DNA from: Zygnema cylindricum
Lineage: Eukaryota; Streptophyta; Zygnematophyceae; Zygnematales; Zygnemataceae
Reading direction: 5' to 3'
Length of the DNA stretch: 64,000 nucleotides
Assembly (NCBI GenBank): GCA_037447655.1
Contig: JBBHKE010000573.1
Location: 96,001 to 160,000, forward strand
Positions 1 to 11,920 of the stretch are shown here, one piece after another. A program made the position numbers and the translations under genes. The notes below the pieces were generated by a model. That model saw only the letters and a list, made by a program, of their open reading frames with translations, was not told the DNA's origin and searched no databases. Each line of letters starts with the position of its first letter. The first letter of the stretch is position 1.

Positions 1-9
1 TTAGATGTG

Positions 10-235
10 TCACTGCGAGGTGTTTGGACAGCAGGGTTATGTATGGCAGTCTGGGATTGCTTGTTAGAATATTCTGTTGTGTCCCAAAGTTCTTAGGTGT
101 TGCATTGGTGGCCTAGAATTTTTCACAGTGAGGTGTTTGAGCCACGTGATTACGTATGTCAGTCTGCGAATGTTTGTTAGATATTTTGTTGAGGTTGCCA
201 AAATCTGAGGCGTGGCTAATGTGTACAGAGACTGG
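10..235. repeat. diverged tandem duplication, period about 115 bp
   Basis: Two adjacent copies begin near 10 and 125, each with a GAGGTGTTTG core followed by similar GCAGTCTG/TCAGTCTG and TTGTTAGA stretches. The copies differ at many sites, so the duplication is not recent. It lies in what is probably an intron or flank of the gene whose exons start at 980. No coding exon is seen in 1-979. Confidence 0.5.
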
Positions 236-979
236 ACCCTCTTGTTAAAGTGCCTAGTTGATTGAAGGTAGGTGGTGCGGCTTGTCATGAAATTGAAGTG
301 ACATCATTTCTGCATGATGGTTGCTATGGAACATTACCTCACTGCGTGTTAGATTAAAAGCTGGGTGATTTTTCTCAAGAGTTGCAGGATGGAGTTATAG
401 AATGTTTTGAACTCAAAGTCCTTCGTAAGATGTCTTTTTTGTTTTATTCTTGTTTGTAATCCTCCTGTAAGTACAATAGATTGTCTTGTAATCAGTCAGA
501 ATAATATGTGAAACAGCGTATAGGTCGATGTATAACGGCTAGGCAGCTGCTTGTGCACTGCAAATAAAGGTGGTGATTTTCAAGGCCTATACATGACTGA
601 ATCTGGACTATCAGTAATCATAAAAAATAAATGTGGATTGTGGCTTCTGGTGTGGTTCTTGCTTGCATACTAATATAAGTTTGAACAGATTGGTTACAGG
701 GAGTTTTTTAGTTTGTTATTCTTCCCTGTGTGCACTTCGTGAGTTTTCGTTTTCGTCACTATCTGCTCTGAAGTCTTATGAAATAGTTTGTGTTTGTACA
801 GTGCGTGTACTGGGGTTTTACATGAAACGGAGGGCGACAAAGGCAGTGGAGCATCATTGGGGTAAGCACCCAGTTGCTGTATGTGCTCTTCATCTTGCAC
901 CTATGGCGATATCTTGACAGCCTGTTCAGAATTGGTCATTTGTTCTGTGTTACTTTTGCCACACTAATGATTTTTCTAG

Positions 980-1547
980 CCGGCCGTGTCTATCAGGTAT
1001 GACTATTGGGCTGCAGATGCTAGTGAAGACAGTTCAACCGAAACCTCTGAGAGCGAATACATGAGGAGGAGACAGGTTAGGTTCTTTCCTGCCTCATTGG
1101 AAGTTTGTCAATTTTCAGCCTGTCAAACTTGCAAGTGGGGAGTCTAATTGACCATTCAGTAATACGGCGCTATGAGGCTTTCTTGTTTGTCATGCCTTTT
1201 TGTTAGTTTAAAACTGTGGTGTAATTTTAAGTGTCTTTCTGTCGAGCTTAGTGTTTCAGAAGCTGAGTACTGAGGGCTTACATCTGAAAATTGGACGCAT
1301 GTTGTCCTGATTATGTGACAATCAGCTTTCTGTATCTCCAGGCTAAAAGTGCAACAGATACGCTGCTGGTTCCTGGTGTTTGTAGGTTTTTGCAGCGGAT
1401 CCGGTGAATTCCATGAGTGTAGGTCCATTATTGAGAGAAAAGCTGCAAGTGTGTGCGGCTGTCCACGGAGATGCCGCGTTCAATGCAGCCATGGCCCGAG
1501 TTCATCCTGCCATATTGGCGCAACTGCAACCGATTCTGCAGGCGTAG
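980..1547 (+). CDS. C-terminal exons of a predicted karyopherin (importin-beta family) protein, 5' partial
   Basis: Two exons can be read, 980-1075 (32 codons) and 1386-1547 (53 codons plus TAG). They are joined at GTTAGG and TGTAG with no change of frame. The first encodes an acidic, serine-rich stretch with WAADASEDSSTETSESEY. The second encodes DPVNSMSVGPLLREKLQ, then a short helical tail ending HPAILAQLQPILQA. A DPVN-type motif and a short C-terminal helix following an acidic loop resemble the ends of importin-11/KA120-like transport receptors, which carry cargo through the nuclear pore. This is recognition from memory of a short tail and is tentative. Upstream exons must lie before the window or in undetected places in 1-979. 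The gene ends about 2.2 kb before the oppositely oriented WDR76-like gene. Confidence 0.45.
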
Positions 1548-2207
1548 TTGCTGCGGCATTACCACACTGTCACTTTACCGGCAACGGAATGACAAAAGGT
1601 GCCTCCTAGAAACGTTTTTTCAAGCTGCTCTGATTTGTGCCCAGTTGAACCCCTTGTTGCAGCAATGGCTCGGAGATATTTGCCACTATCTTTCAAGGAA
1701 TTTGTATGTGCCATAAAGGAAGATTTTTTAGCCTTATATGAAGTTTTAGAAATATTTTGAACATTATATGCATACTCTCTTGTCCATATGGTCTCTTGTA
1801 ATGTGGGAAATTTGTTGGCTGGTTGATGTTAACTTGTTCACTGAATGTACTTGTGGCAGGAATATCTACTTCTTGGTAAAGATTATTTTCTCGGGAGCTT
1901 AAACATTGACCTTGTAAGGTTTGAGACAAATAAATTGGCTATGGAGCCTTGTCTTAATTTAGGATAGAACTACTCTGTTTTTTTTTTCTTTTCTTTTCTT
2001 TTTGCAAGTCAAACCAATTTTGCTCATATTGTAGATAGTTTGGATTAGTGTGGGTATAGGGTGACAATTTATCTAAATCAGCTTTTATTGATGCCTCTGG
2101 CTTTATACAATTTTGGTTAGTTATGTTTTTGGAAAGGGTGCTTTGGTGCTGGATGGGTGGGTGCCATTTGTATACACAATTTTTTTTAAATTCAGGGAAG
2201 TTTGTGG
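1548..2207. other. 3' flank and intergenic spacer, T-rich
   Basis: This is the downstream flank of the putative karyopherin gene, up to the sharp left breakpoint of the segmental duplication at 2208. It is AT-rich with poly-T runs. No ORF, RNA gene or repeat with clear ends was found. Confidence 0.5.
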
Positions 2208-2859
2208 CTAATTTGGGCCATAAAAAATGTATGATATTTTCTTTTGTGGCTGTTTTTTTTTTTCTTTTGAATATTTAGCAAGCATGTTTCATAGCTCTTT
2301 TTGCAGTGATGCCAGACAACATTTTTACCATATAAACGTCTGACGAATGTTTTTGCACCAGTTAAAGTTTAAATTTAGATAAGTATGCGTCATTGGTACG
2401 CCCGTACATGTGCAGGTGGATGAAATCGTCCACCTGTATGCTTTCAAAGTACAGAAATGCACTGATCATGTATGTATGGATGTATGGAATACTCAGTACC
2501 TGGACTTTTTGAACATTTTAATTCTGGAATTTGGGCCAGAATTATATATATATTTTTTTTCATGATGCAACTTTTAACCGTCAGTATAACTTATCAGAAT
2601 TTATTTGTTGGCTAAGAGGGTGTCTGATAGAATATGAAATGAAACTTCAATGACATAGCCTTAACAATTTTGGCTCAAGTTGAGAGATATATAATGATAA
2701 TATAAGTATAAAAAGACAAACTGACCTTCCGAGAAGAGCAAGATATACTGTCTATTTGCACTAGATACTTGGAAGAGAAAATCGGAATATGACCTTGAAA
2801 GGTGTCAAACTGATGTTAAAACGCTGAAACTGCAATAAACTCTTAATTCTTCCTGGGTA

Positions 2860-3392
2860 TCAGTTGTGACCTAACACTGCTACCGGTGCAAAACAGCTCT
2901 GGTGGTTCTTGTGGCACTTCAACCTGTTAAATGTCGGACATTTGTGCATAACAGCTCTAGTATGCTTGCTTGACACGCCGACAGCGTCCAAAATTTCTTT
3001 TGGCAACTTAACTCTAGTGATCACATCATAGCCCTGTTTTGTTCCAGGAATAAGATAAGCTCCATCAGGCATTTAGGCGTTTTGTTGTTGTTGTAATATG
3101 GTGTCCCTTCATTCAACAACAAGTTACAAGATGGAAACAACTCTCTTGCCTTTTCCTTAATTTTTATAAGACCGTCTAACAAAACCGTTTCTGTTCGGAT
3201 GGGTATCCACTATTCCACCAATTGGTATCTGATGGGCCGTTTCGAGCTGCAAGTGCACACGTCTTCTTCTTGGCCGTAAATGTGCATGGAGGTGCAGGGT
3301 TTCATGTGGCGGCACGCTAGTGAGAACTTGAAGTTTGCAACATCCTGTCTGCTCATTGCCTGAGCATAGTTACTACCATGGAGAAGTCCCAA
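2860..3392 (-). other. possible degraded coding remnant downstream of WDR76-like copy 1
   Basis: Three short minus-strand reading frames lie close together. One is at 2860-3072 (includes GAYLIPGTKQGYDVITR and a Cys/His-rich tail), one around 3060-3200 (includes EKARELFPSCNLLLNEGTPY) and one at 3210-3392 (Cys/His-containing). They look more protein-like than random but switch frame and have no clear start or splice sites. They could be a decayed transposon protein or unrecognised exons. I do not recognise the family. The same frames are present in copy 2. Confidence 0.25.
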
Positions 3393-3706
3393 GTAAAGTC
3401 AAAAAGTATGTTTTGTTCCAAAAAGAATACAAGAATGATTACCATTGACAAAAAAATTAAGGGCATGACTATACTTGAGATTTTGTAGACATCAAGCCCC
3501 AATTTTGCATCTCATTGGTTAATGTAATTCAACCTTAAATAAAAACGAAACATAATGATGCCAAAGGCGAATGATCATACAAAAGAATTTAGTTGACAAT
3601 CGGTAAAATTCATTTTGAGGCGATATTCTAATTATTCTGAATTCGCAGGCCCACGAATATTAAAAGCTACAACTTTTGCTAAAAAAGTGACGGGAAAACA
3701 TTATGG

Positions 3707-6700
3707 TTACGACGAGGCACATGCTGCGTTCATACTCAATCTCTTCCATATCGGAGATAACTGTACAATTGTCTTACCAGCCAGCCATAAGTGATTACCG
3801 CCACCTTGTGGAGTGTAATCGACCATCAATGAAAGCGAGTCGTACCCCACATAGCCTCTGCTGACGGCTCTCCCCGTCTCCACATCGTACAAAGAAAGCT
3901 TGCCCGAGCCTTCCCCCGGGGTTACAACGCCTTTCCCGGCCCACACGAAAGCAGGTCGATAAATGTGCCTGCTACGCCTTATTTGCGGACTCATGTGCCC
4001 AGACAGCCTATGCAAGGGCTGTGCCGGAGACCTTATGTCATGAATGAGGATTTCAGGATCGTGGCTGGCGGAAAGAAGGAGGTTCTCATTGGCTGGACTC
4101 CATTCAACCACATTGATTTCTGAAGCATGGGCGTCGTGAAGAGTATGCATGCATGGGGTCGGGATGCGCAGGTCCAGTATGCAAATGGCAGCATCAGCTC
4201 CACAATCAGCCAGTATGTTAAGATCCCTGCAATCATAAACACTTTCATATCAATAGCTAGAAAACAGTACCACTTTTCCTGGAGTAAGCTTCACAGCGTT
4301 GTGTCCTCAAGTCTTCCTCCAATTTTTCAAAATATGAAATGGGCAGAAAACTGGATACGAACGCAACAAAGGATCGGGGAAAAACTGTCGAATAAAAGAC
4401 ATATAGCATACGAATTGGATCGTTTGCATTTCTATCCTACCGGGTGACGTTTTTTTTTTTATCCACTTGTACAAATAAGTCTTTCTCTATCAGAAGCTCG
4501 TTACGACCAGCAGCCAATATGCCGAAAATTCAAACCCACAGACAGACTCTAGCCTCGATCCTAACTATTTAGTGATAAAGTTGCCAGTAGGATGACCTTT
4601 TTTTTACTCCTCAAACAGCGGTCAAAAAAAGGTCTATGGAATGTGAGACTCCATTGTAGAGGATACTGCCACTTGAGCATTGAAAAGCCTAACATAAGCA
4701 AAGAAGCTGGGTCGCTGCCATATCGTTATCGCTTTCCCATCAAAAATTCAAAAAAGAATCATGGGACAAAAATGTCAATCACGGCCAATTCATGCACATA
4801 TGTAAATACCTGAAACGGACTCCTCTCACTGCTGCACTGTGGTGATCTTCAATGGTGCGTTCCTTGGTAATGCCTGTCGGCCCAATCGTGCCGTAAGCGA
4901 GTGTTCCATCCTTCGATGCAGTTGCGAGTCTCAAACTCTTTTCGTGCATCCCAAAGATGCCCTGGGAATGGAGGTCATCTGCCTGGGCGACTATCTTCGG
5001 CGTGGTGCTCTGATTGGCTCGCGCCTGATGCTGTTGCTTGTTCAAGTCCCAAAGCACAACTGAATGGTCATTGGAACTAGTGAGCAGCAATGTGGCTTCT
5101 TCCTGCAATACACGGACCATCCCACGAAAAGATCATCAAGTTAGTCTCAAATGCCGATATTAGGCGGACCTATGAAAACTTCTTACCAAATTTACCCAAT
5201 TTTCTCTTCTAATTCTCCCCTGAGACTTTGTCTCTCATGGCTGCCCCAACAAATTACTTCCGTTCAGAGACATAGGTGGAAGATGAGTATGGCTTACAGT
5301 TTGTTCATAAAACAGAACCAGACCACAACATGAAGGAAAAAAAAGTGTACGAGCTCTAGTGCACACAAAATACAATTCTAGGTGCTCCCTCCATGGCATA
5401 ATGTCACGACATAGGCAGCCAAAACCACAAAACAAAAGAAACAAAAAAAACGTAGAATATATATATATACACACATATAACGACAAATGCAAAAACACAT
5501 GTCCAAATCATGTATAAAGCATTGAATGCACGGCTTAGACACTACATAAAAGCTTTTGAAACATACCATAAACTGCTCCGAAAGAAACTGGACTTGCGAT
5601 ATCCAGCCTCGTCCAGCTTTCCATGAGATCAATGGCTGTACGGAACTGTCTTCCTTCAAACCATGGCTCTCCATCCCATGTTTGCTTTCTGAATGAGACG
5701 TACCACTTTCCACTTTTATATTTTGAGAAGGAAAAACCGCAATTCTGCCTTGATGCCCACCAGCCACCAAAAGAGAGCGATTCCCACCAGCCATATCCAT
5801 ACTATATATTTTTGAAAGGGCGCAATCTTGCAGAAATCCTTCAACAACTTTGAATCCTGCAAGAGTTTTCTCCAAAGACTCCTTTTCATCAACTCCTCCC
5901 ACCCCTCCACTGCTACTGAGGAATCCCTCTGAACTCCCATCCTTTGAGCTTTTTTCCTCACACATGTATTTTAACACCGAAGAGTCATCGTAGAAAACCT
6001 GTTCCGTCTCTCCTTCCACCATTGTCTCCCCTTCTATTTGAGTCCCATTTAATATGCCATTGTGCTTATCTATTTGGTTCTCACCTTCAACAAAGCCCCT
6101 TATCCGCATGCTCCTACGAACCGGAAGAGTTTGAATTCTGTTCCCATTTGGCTTTTTCTTTGCAAGAATTTTCTTCTTCTCTGAGATGAATGGGTTTACA
6201 CCCGGTTCAATTCCAAGACTGAGTAAATATTCTTGGTTTTTTCGAATTCGTTCCAAGCGCTCTTGTTCATAAGGTGAAAGAGGGGCTTCATGTATCAGTG
6301 GAGGATGCTTTACTGCTTTCACTTTCTTATTTTTTTTCTTTCTATCTGTCACCTTTTTTATAAAGTTATTAGCGTTTATAATAGCCGGGAGGTTTGTCTT
6401 CTCTAAAGTGAAACTAGAGGACGGATTCTTAATGTGAAAAGAAGACGTTTTTACCCTAACTATAGGTCCAGAACCGTGAGAAGTTTGTGTACTTTTAAAG
6501 TACTTTTTTTCTGATTCGGAATCATCATTTTCTGTACTTTCTTTGGGGACTAAGTAACTGAAGGAAGTAAGACTGTCATTTATTTCAGTGCATTTTTTAG
6601 TTTTTAGTTCTGTAGAAGGTTTCCTGACAAAAATGTCAGTTAACGAGTTCACTTCTGAAGAAGCTTTGGCAACATTTTCTTCGTCTATTTCTAATGTTAT

Positions 6701-7051
6701 TTTTTCCTTTCCGATTGAAGTGGAAGTAAGCTTTGCCGAATTTTTACCGATGGATCTTGACTGTCTTTTATGAACTCCTACATTTTTCAAGTTTTTTATT
6801 AAAACTGGAGACTCTTCCTTTCTACCAGGGTTTAAGAATGAAGGCCGAGAAAGAGATTTGGTGTCAAAAAAGGGAGTTTTCTCAGAGTTATTCAGAGACT
6901 TCATGGTTCGTCCATTAGTGACAGTTTCCAGGAGCTTATGTTGAGCTGTTCCAAAAAGTGACGTCAGCGAAGTCTGCTTCAATTTCTTGCTGACATGGCC
7001 ATAGTCTAAAGTCTCACCAGTCCGATTGTATTGAGAAACTGAAGTGGCCAT
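3707..7051 (-). CDS. WDR76/CMR1-like WD40 protein, copy 1 (765 aa, three exons)
   Basis: Minus-strand exons are 5567-7051, 4810-5102 and 3707-4226, with GT-AG introns and 766 codons in frame. Residues 1-250 are basic and low-complexity, with a PIP-box-like QTSLTSLF at 26-33. Residues 259-281 carry YEQERLERIRKN...LLSLGI, the signature I associate with the WDR76/Cmr1 (DDB2-related) family, followed by the basic VRRSMRIRG. WD40 blades start near residue 415 (GGHQGRIAVF) and include SSNDHSVVLWDL, SKDGTLAYG, CGADAAICILDLR and SASHDPEILIHDIR. In that family these proteins bind DNA or chromatin and can act as CUL4-DDB1 substrate receptors. Nuclear action is therefore inferred. The exon 2-3 splice gives RGVRFRDLNILADCG, restoring a continuous blade. 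The start is the first ATG of the long first exon. The protein is identical to that of copy 2. Confidence 0.82.
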
Positions 7052-7220
7052 TTCTGAGCGGGAAACACTTTCACTTAAGGAAGGAAGAAGATTATGAATG
7101 CCAAAAAAGAGTCAGAAAATATCGAACAGTTTTGCAGAAGCAAATTAATAGGCACCAACCGAAAAAAAAATGCTTCGTAAGGTTTATAATTCCGTAGTTT
7201 GCCAGTTCTGTTTGCTATCG

Positions 7221-7310
7221 ACAAATTTGCAGGTAGGAAAAGAGAAGGGTTTGTACTTTGACAATGTTACAAATCTGCAGGCAGGAAAAGAGAAGGGTTT
7301 GATATTCGAC
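7221..7310. repeat. 48-bp tandem duplication specific to copy 1
   Basis: Units starting at 7221 and 7269 share ACAAATNTGCAGGNAGGAAA and AGAGAAGGGTTTG. Copy 2 has a single unit at the corresponding place. The units differ at a few bases. This is therefore either an older tandem repeat reduced in copy 2 or a gain in copy 1. It lies about 200 bp upstream of the WDR76-like start codon. Confidence 0.85.
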
Positions 7311-7483
7311 AATGGGAAACAGCTAAATTTAAGATGTTAAGGACATTTATGTTACCGAAAAACAAACAGTACCAAAACATTGTTATTGTACTTTCACGAA
7401 AAAACACTGTCGAACCACTCAAGTTTTGAATTTTGAATCCAAATTTGGCGCCAAAAAGTTGAACATTGGCGCCATTTGGCTGA

Positions 7484-8218
7484 GGGTGTGGTTACATCCG
7501 AAAAGTGAGGTTTATTACAGAATTCTGTACTTGACCGTACCATGACGTACTATATTTTCGTGAGTTTTTTTGAAAAAAACATTACAAAAAATAAGATTAC
7601 GATTCTCCAAGGATCCAGGAGAAAAAATCGACCGTCCGATTATATTTTGGTCTTCATCCGCGAAGCAATCGCTCCACCTGCCTCAGTAATGGGGAACCTA
7701 CCTCACGGAGGTGAGTGCACCATCACAGAACGTGTAAAATCGTTACACGTGGACGATAGATACGTGTAACGACGAAAATATAAAATATTCACACGTCCCC
7801 AAAGTCACGTGCCTTCGGACAAGGCGACAGTAAAATCTTTGCCGAAAAGTAGTATGCGCCTTCTTGCCAGAAATAGTACAATTTTTACCTTCCTTAAGAA
7901 GCACGGTTTTTGCCTTTCTTACAGCTTCATGGCTTCGAGCGCTATTTTTTGTCGTTTGTTTTGAAACACAAATTCAATTTGCGAAAGTACACGTACATGA
8001 TACGCAAGTACAGATTTTGAAACGAAATTGGTCGGTTTCGAAATCTTTGACGATTTTAGAGATTGGATCCACAACTTACGTGGAGCCACTCAAATTGAAC
8101 CACGTATATAAAAGCTTATTTACAAATGTTACGCGATGAAACCGAGGCCTCTGTATTACAAAAATAGTGCTGTCCGTACTATTACAAAGACCTCATGATG
8201 TAACCAGTAACCACACCC
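7484..8218. mobile_element. non-autonomous PIF/Harbinger-like element (735 bp)
   Basis: The terminal inverted repeats are GGGTGTGGTTAC at 7484 and its complement ending at 8218. They are flanked by TGA on both sides (7481-7483 and 8219-8221). Termini beginning GGG and a 3-bp duplication of the TNA type are typical of PIF/Harbinger elements. No transposase frame is present. The left subterminal sequence AGTGAGGTTTATTAC recurs near 8606. The right subterminal part resembles 60970-61070. The equivalent position beside copy 2 (16487/16488) lacks this element. Confidence 0.75.
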
Positions 8219-8221
8219 TGA

Positions 8222-8393
8222 TTCATTAATTCTTGATCGAGGACCGTACATCTACTCATTTCAAATTTTTAATGTACCATATAGCTTTCTATGTTACTGA
8301 AATATGTTTCTGATTCGACGACCGAAAAAATTGAATTTAGAATGTACGGTGCGGCAATTTATCCTACACTTTTCATGGTACGGTACACTTTTG
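8222..8393. repeat. diverged homolog of 16488-16659
   Basis: This stretch aligns with 16488-16659 (shared TTTCAAATTTTTAATGTACC and GATTCGACGACCGAAAAAAT) but with many mismatches and small indels. That is far more difference than the adjacent 5.2-kb block shows. It is either an older part of the same duplicated unit or two copies of a dispersed repeat. Confidence 0.7.
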
Positions 8394-8582
8394 ATAGTAG
8401 GGTAAGAGTGGCGTTCCATCATGAAATTATGTGATCGTACGGCCAACTCTACGGGCTGTTAAATTGTAGACGATGTTCCATTGCGTAGAGCTTGTAAACC
8501 ACGTGTTCTAAATTGAGTGGCACCACGTAAGTTACGATCCGATACTGAATATCCTTAAAGAATTTTTGACATCAACAATTTA

Positions 8583-9344
8583 GGGTGAACCTCTATCAGA
8601 CGAAAAGTGAGGTTTATTACTGGAAAAAGTGCATTCTCGTACAGGTCCAGCTCATTTCGTACATGGCTGTAGTGTTTTTTTTATAAAAAACATGATTACA
8701 AGAGATTCGATAAGATTCTCCAAACTTTTGGGCGACAAAGTCGACCGTCCGATTATGTGTATTTGAAGCGAACGCTCCTTCTGTCCAGTGTCTGGCGACT
8801 CTCCTCAACTCTCCTCGGGAGGAGACTAGCTAGAAATTGGATGTGAAAAATTTTAACGCGTGGAATGGTCACGTGCGATCCAGAATAGAAACCTTGCAAG
8901 TGGCATACGCCACGCGCCTTCGAACATATTCCACACGTCTTCGGACAGGCGGGAATCAAATCCTAAGGAAAACCAGGAGAAAATCTTTGTCGAAGAATGT
9001 GCCGTGACGCCTCCTCCACCATCCATTGACATCCAAAACTTGCGGCGCCACGATGAAACACGAACGACAAAACAACGATAAAAAAGACAAAACACGAACG
9101 TACAAATTGTACATTCACGTAGTTTAATTTTGCGGCTAGCTGTACGGATACGACTTCAGATATTGTGCTTTTGGAATATTTGACATGTTCAACGTCAGAA
9201 CATGAACTTACGTGCATCCAATCAAAAGAAAGTACAAACGCGATAGATTCTTTGTTGACACGACTTGATGGAGAAGTGAACGAAATATCACTGTTAGTAA
9301 ACGTATCCGTACGATTACTGTCGGATCCTGATTGAGGTTCACCC
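8583..9344. mobile_element. non-autonomous PIF/Harbinger-like element (762 bp)
   Basis: Termini are GGGTGAACCTC at 8583 and GAGGTTCACCC ending at 9344. The inverted match extends to about 17 of 19 bases. Both sides carry TTA (8580-8582 and 9345-9347), the canonical PIF/Harbinger target duplication. Subterminal AGTGAGGTTTATTAC and an internal TCGACCGTCCGATTAT motif are shared with the 7484 element, so the two are relatives. No ORF of note is present. Confidence 0.78.
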
Positions 9345-9468
9345 TTACCTTCAAATCTTCATTTGCTTAACATGTGTTTGCGTGCCAACATACGACAAAA
9401 CTTTCGTACTTTTTGCAGACGCCAATCTTCTACGCCAACTCGTTTTTTAAGTTTCCTGTTTCGAACAT

Positions 9469-9552
9469 GACGAAAGTCCTTTGCCATAAATAGTGTGACG
9501 AAAGAGCGTTGCCAAAAATAGTGTGACGAAAGAGCGTTGCCACAAATAGCGC
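9469..9552. repeat. 28-bp tandem repeat, three units
   Basis: Three consecutive 28-bp units begin GACGAAAG and end ATAGTGT or ATAGCGC, with one to a few differences between units. The array lies in repeat-derived DNA between the two WDR76-like copies and is in no gene. Confidence 0.85.
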
Positions 9553-11268
9553 GAAGAAGGAGTTTTGCGGAATTTTTATTTTATTTTCGGTTGCATCTTT
9601 AAAGGTACATATCATGTGCAAATTTTGTGAATTTCGTTGGTAATCCATCGTGACAAGTAGCTTAATCGTCCGACGTGTCGCAACTATTTCTTTTTTGTAG
9701 GTGTTGGGTTGTCACCTATAGAAAAATTGAAGCGAATGCCTCACAAATGAATATCCAACGGCCAGTGTTACCTCCCACACCTTTCGAGAGTATTGGCAAG
9801 ATTCTTTGTAATGTTTTACGCTTATAAACACAAATTAAGCAGTAAAACGTGGTACGGATAGGAGCCGATTTCTGTAACGCCACCATAAGGGTAACATTCC
9901 ATTAGAGTAAAAGTGGGGTTTATTACTAGATGCCGTACGTTTTTGTATAGATTCGTACCACTTTTTTTTTTGTCAGATGAAACATGTTAACCGGGTAGCT
10001 GTCAAGATGCTCCAATGTTATACGCGTAAGTATTGACCGTTGGAATGTTTCACTTTTTCAGATCAACAAAGAAATCGCGTAGATCATCCTGTGTGAAGAA
10101 ACTCGAGTTGCTTTACACTGGTTGTGTACCATAGGTACACCTGAAAAGGCAGAAAATTATCCACCTCCAACACGCGATCACATGCCTACACTTCGTACAT
10201 GCCATGTGCCTCTTGGAATGCTAGATGCAAGTAAACCGAAAGTATACACCCATGCTCTGTCTAACATCCACCGACCTTCAAAGTTTGTCGCGTCTTTTTG
10301 CCATTCTGTTTCAAAATTTTCATTTTCATTTTCAAAATTAAATTCTAGCCGGAAAATTTTAGTACGAACCATTAAGTACCTCCGCTTGTCCAGATAATAC
10401 CTTCAGATATTCCGTTTGAAAAAAGTAGTTTCAGATTTTCAAAATGTGAACACTAACCTACTTGGCACCAATCATTATTGTGAAAGGTTGTTACTGGCCA
10501 GACAAAATGGAGCGCACTGCGAGTAAGTAAACCTGTCATAAGACGTTTCCTTACGTTTATTGGGATCACCTAATGGAATCGAGGCCACTCCCATCTCCAT
10601 TATCTCTACGAAGGGAATCTTTTTCAATTATGTAAACCATTTTCTATCTCTACACATATGCATAGATGCTCCTAAGTCAATGATCCAACCATCCTCGGGT
10701 GATTCTTTCATACTTCTGAAGGCACACTTTTGCCTTCTTGGAATTTATGTCTAATGGAATCGAGGCCTAAGGCCTCTTCTCCATTAGGCGCCGACAGTAA
10801 TCGTAGAATACGTTTAGTGGTAGCATTATTTTGTTCACTTCTCCATCAGGTCGTGTTAACGAGAAATCTATCGTCTACGTGCTTTATTTCGATTAGAACC
10901 ACGTATTCATGTTTAGACGACAAGCACAGTAGAAGATTCCAAAAGCACCAAATTTGAAACTCGTATTTGTACGACTACCCGCAAATTAAAATTATGTGAA
11001 TGTACACTTTGTATGTTCGTGTTTTGACGTTTTTGTTATTGTTTTTTCGCTCGTATTTTGTCGTTGAAAATTTGAAAAAAGTAGGCCCGACAAATCTCGG
11101 ATGTCAATGGATGGTGAAGTGGGCGTCACGCGACATTCTTCATTTTTTGGTGGTTTTCTGTGGATCTGGTTTCAGCTTGTCCGAAAGCGCGTGGCCTATG
11201 TCTGAAGGCTAGTGGCCTGTGCCACATGTAAGGTTCCTATCTCACATCCATCGTGGATTGTACGTCAC
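9553..11268. other. repeat-derived spacer between the duplicated copies
   Basis: No gene was found here. A Harbinger-like left end is suggested near 9890 (GGGTAACATTCC and GGGGTTTATTAC), but no matching right end was seen. From about 11000 to 11268 the sequence resembles the reverse complement of the left half of the 8583-9344 element (shared GGATGTCAATGGATGGTG and GTCCGAA motifs). It is cut off exactly at the left breakpoint of duplication copy 2. GTAC is frequent throughout. Confidence 0.6.
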
Positions 11269-11920
11269 CTAATTTGGGCCATAAAAAATGTATGATATTT
11301 TCTTTTGTGGCTGTTTTTTTTTTTCTTTTGAATATTTAGCAAGCATGTTTCATAGCTCTTTTTGCAGTGATGCCAGACAACATTTTTACCATATAAACGT
11401 CTGACGAATGTTTTTGCACCAGTTAAAGTTTAAATTTAGATAAGTATGCGTCATTGGTACGCCCGTACATGTGCAGGTGGATGAAATCGTCCACCTGTAT
11501 GCTTTCAAAGTACAGAAATGCACTGATCATGTATGTATGGATGTATGGAATACTCAGTACCTGGACTTTTTGAACATTTTAATTCTGGAATTTGGGCCAG
11601 AATTATATATATATTTTTTTTCATGATGCAACTTTTAACCGTCAGTATAACTTATCAGAATTTATTTGTTGGCTAAGAGGGTGTCTGATAGAATATGAAA
11701 TGAAACTTCAATGACATAGCCTTAACAATTTTGGCTCAAGTTGAGAGATATATAATGATAATATAAGTATAAAAAGACAAACTGACCTTCCGAGAAGAGC
11801 AAGATATACTGTCTATTTGCACTAGATACTTGGAAGAGAAAATCGGAATATGACCTTGAAAGGTGTCAAACTGATGTTAAAACGCTGAAACTGCAATAAA
11901 CTCTTAATTCTTCCTGGGTA

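Larger units (their letters stand above)
2208..7474. repeat. segmental duplication, copy 1 (5267 bp)
   Basis: This block matches 11269-16487 in direct orientation at an offset of 9061. The differences I noticed are four substitutions (4758/13819, 4783/13844, 6713/15774, 6995/16056) and a 48-bp insertion in this copy near 7269. Homology starts abruptly at the CTAATTTGGG shared by 2208 and 11269. It ends abruptly after GGCGCCA at 7474 and 16487. The block contains the whole WDR76-like gene, about 1.5 kb of its 3' flank and about 0.4 kb of its 5' flank. The near identity means either a very recent duplication, gene conversion or an assembly artefact. Confidence 0.95.

Noticed and set aside
4263-4310. 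Possible extra WDR76-like exon reading GHNAVKLTPGK
   Set aside because: No donor gives the needed phase. Direct splicing of 4810 to 4226 restores a complete WD40 blade.
5378-5566. Continuation of the WDR76-like first exon past residue 495
   Set aside because: The tail becomes Cys/Phe/Tyr-rich after a perfect GTATGT donor at 5566, so it is intron read-through.
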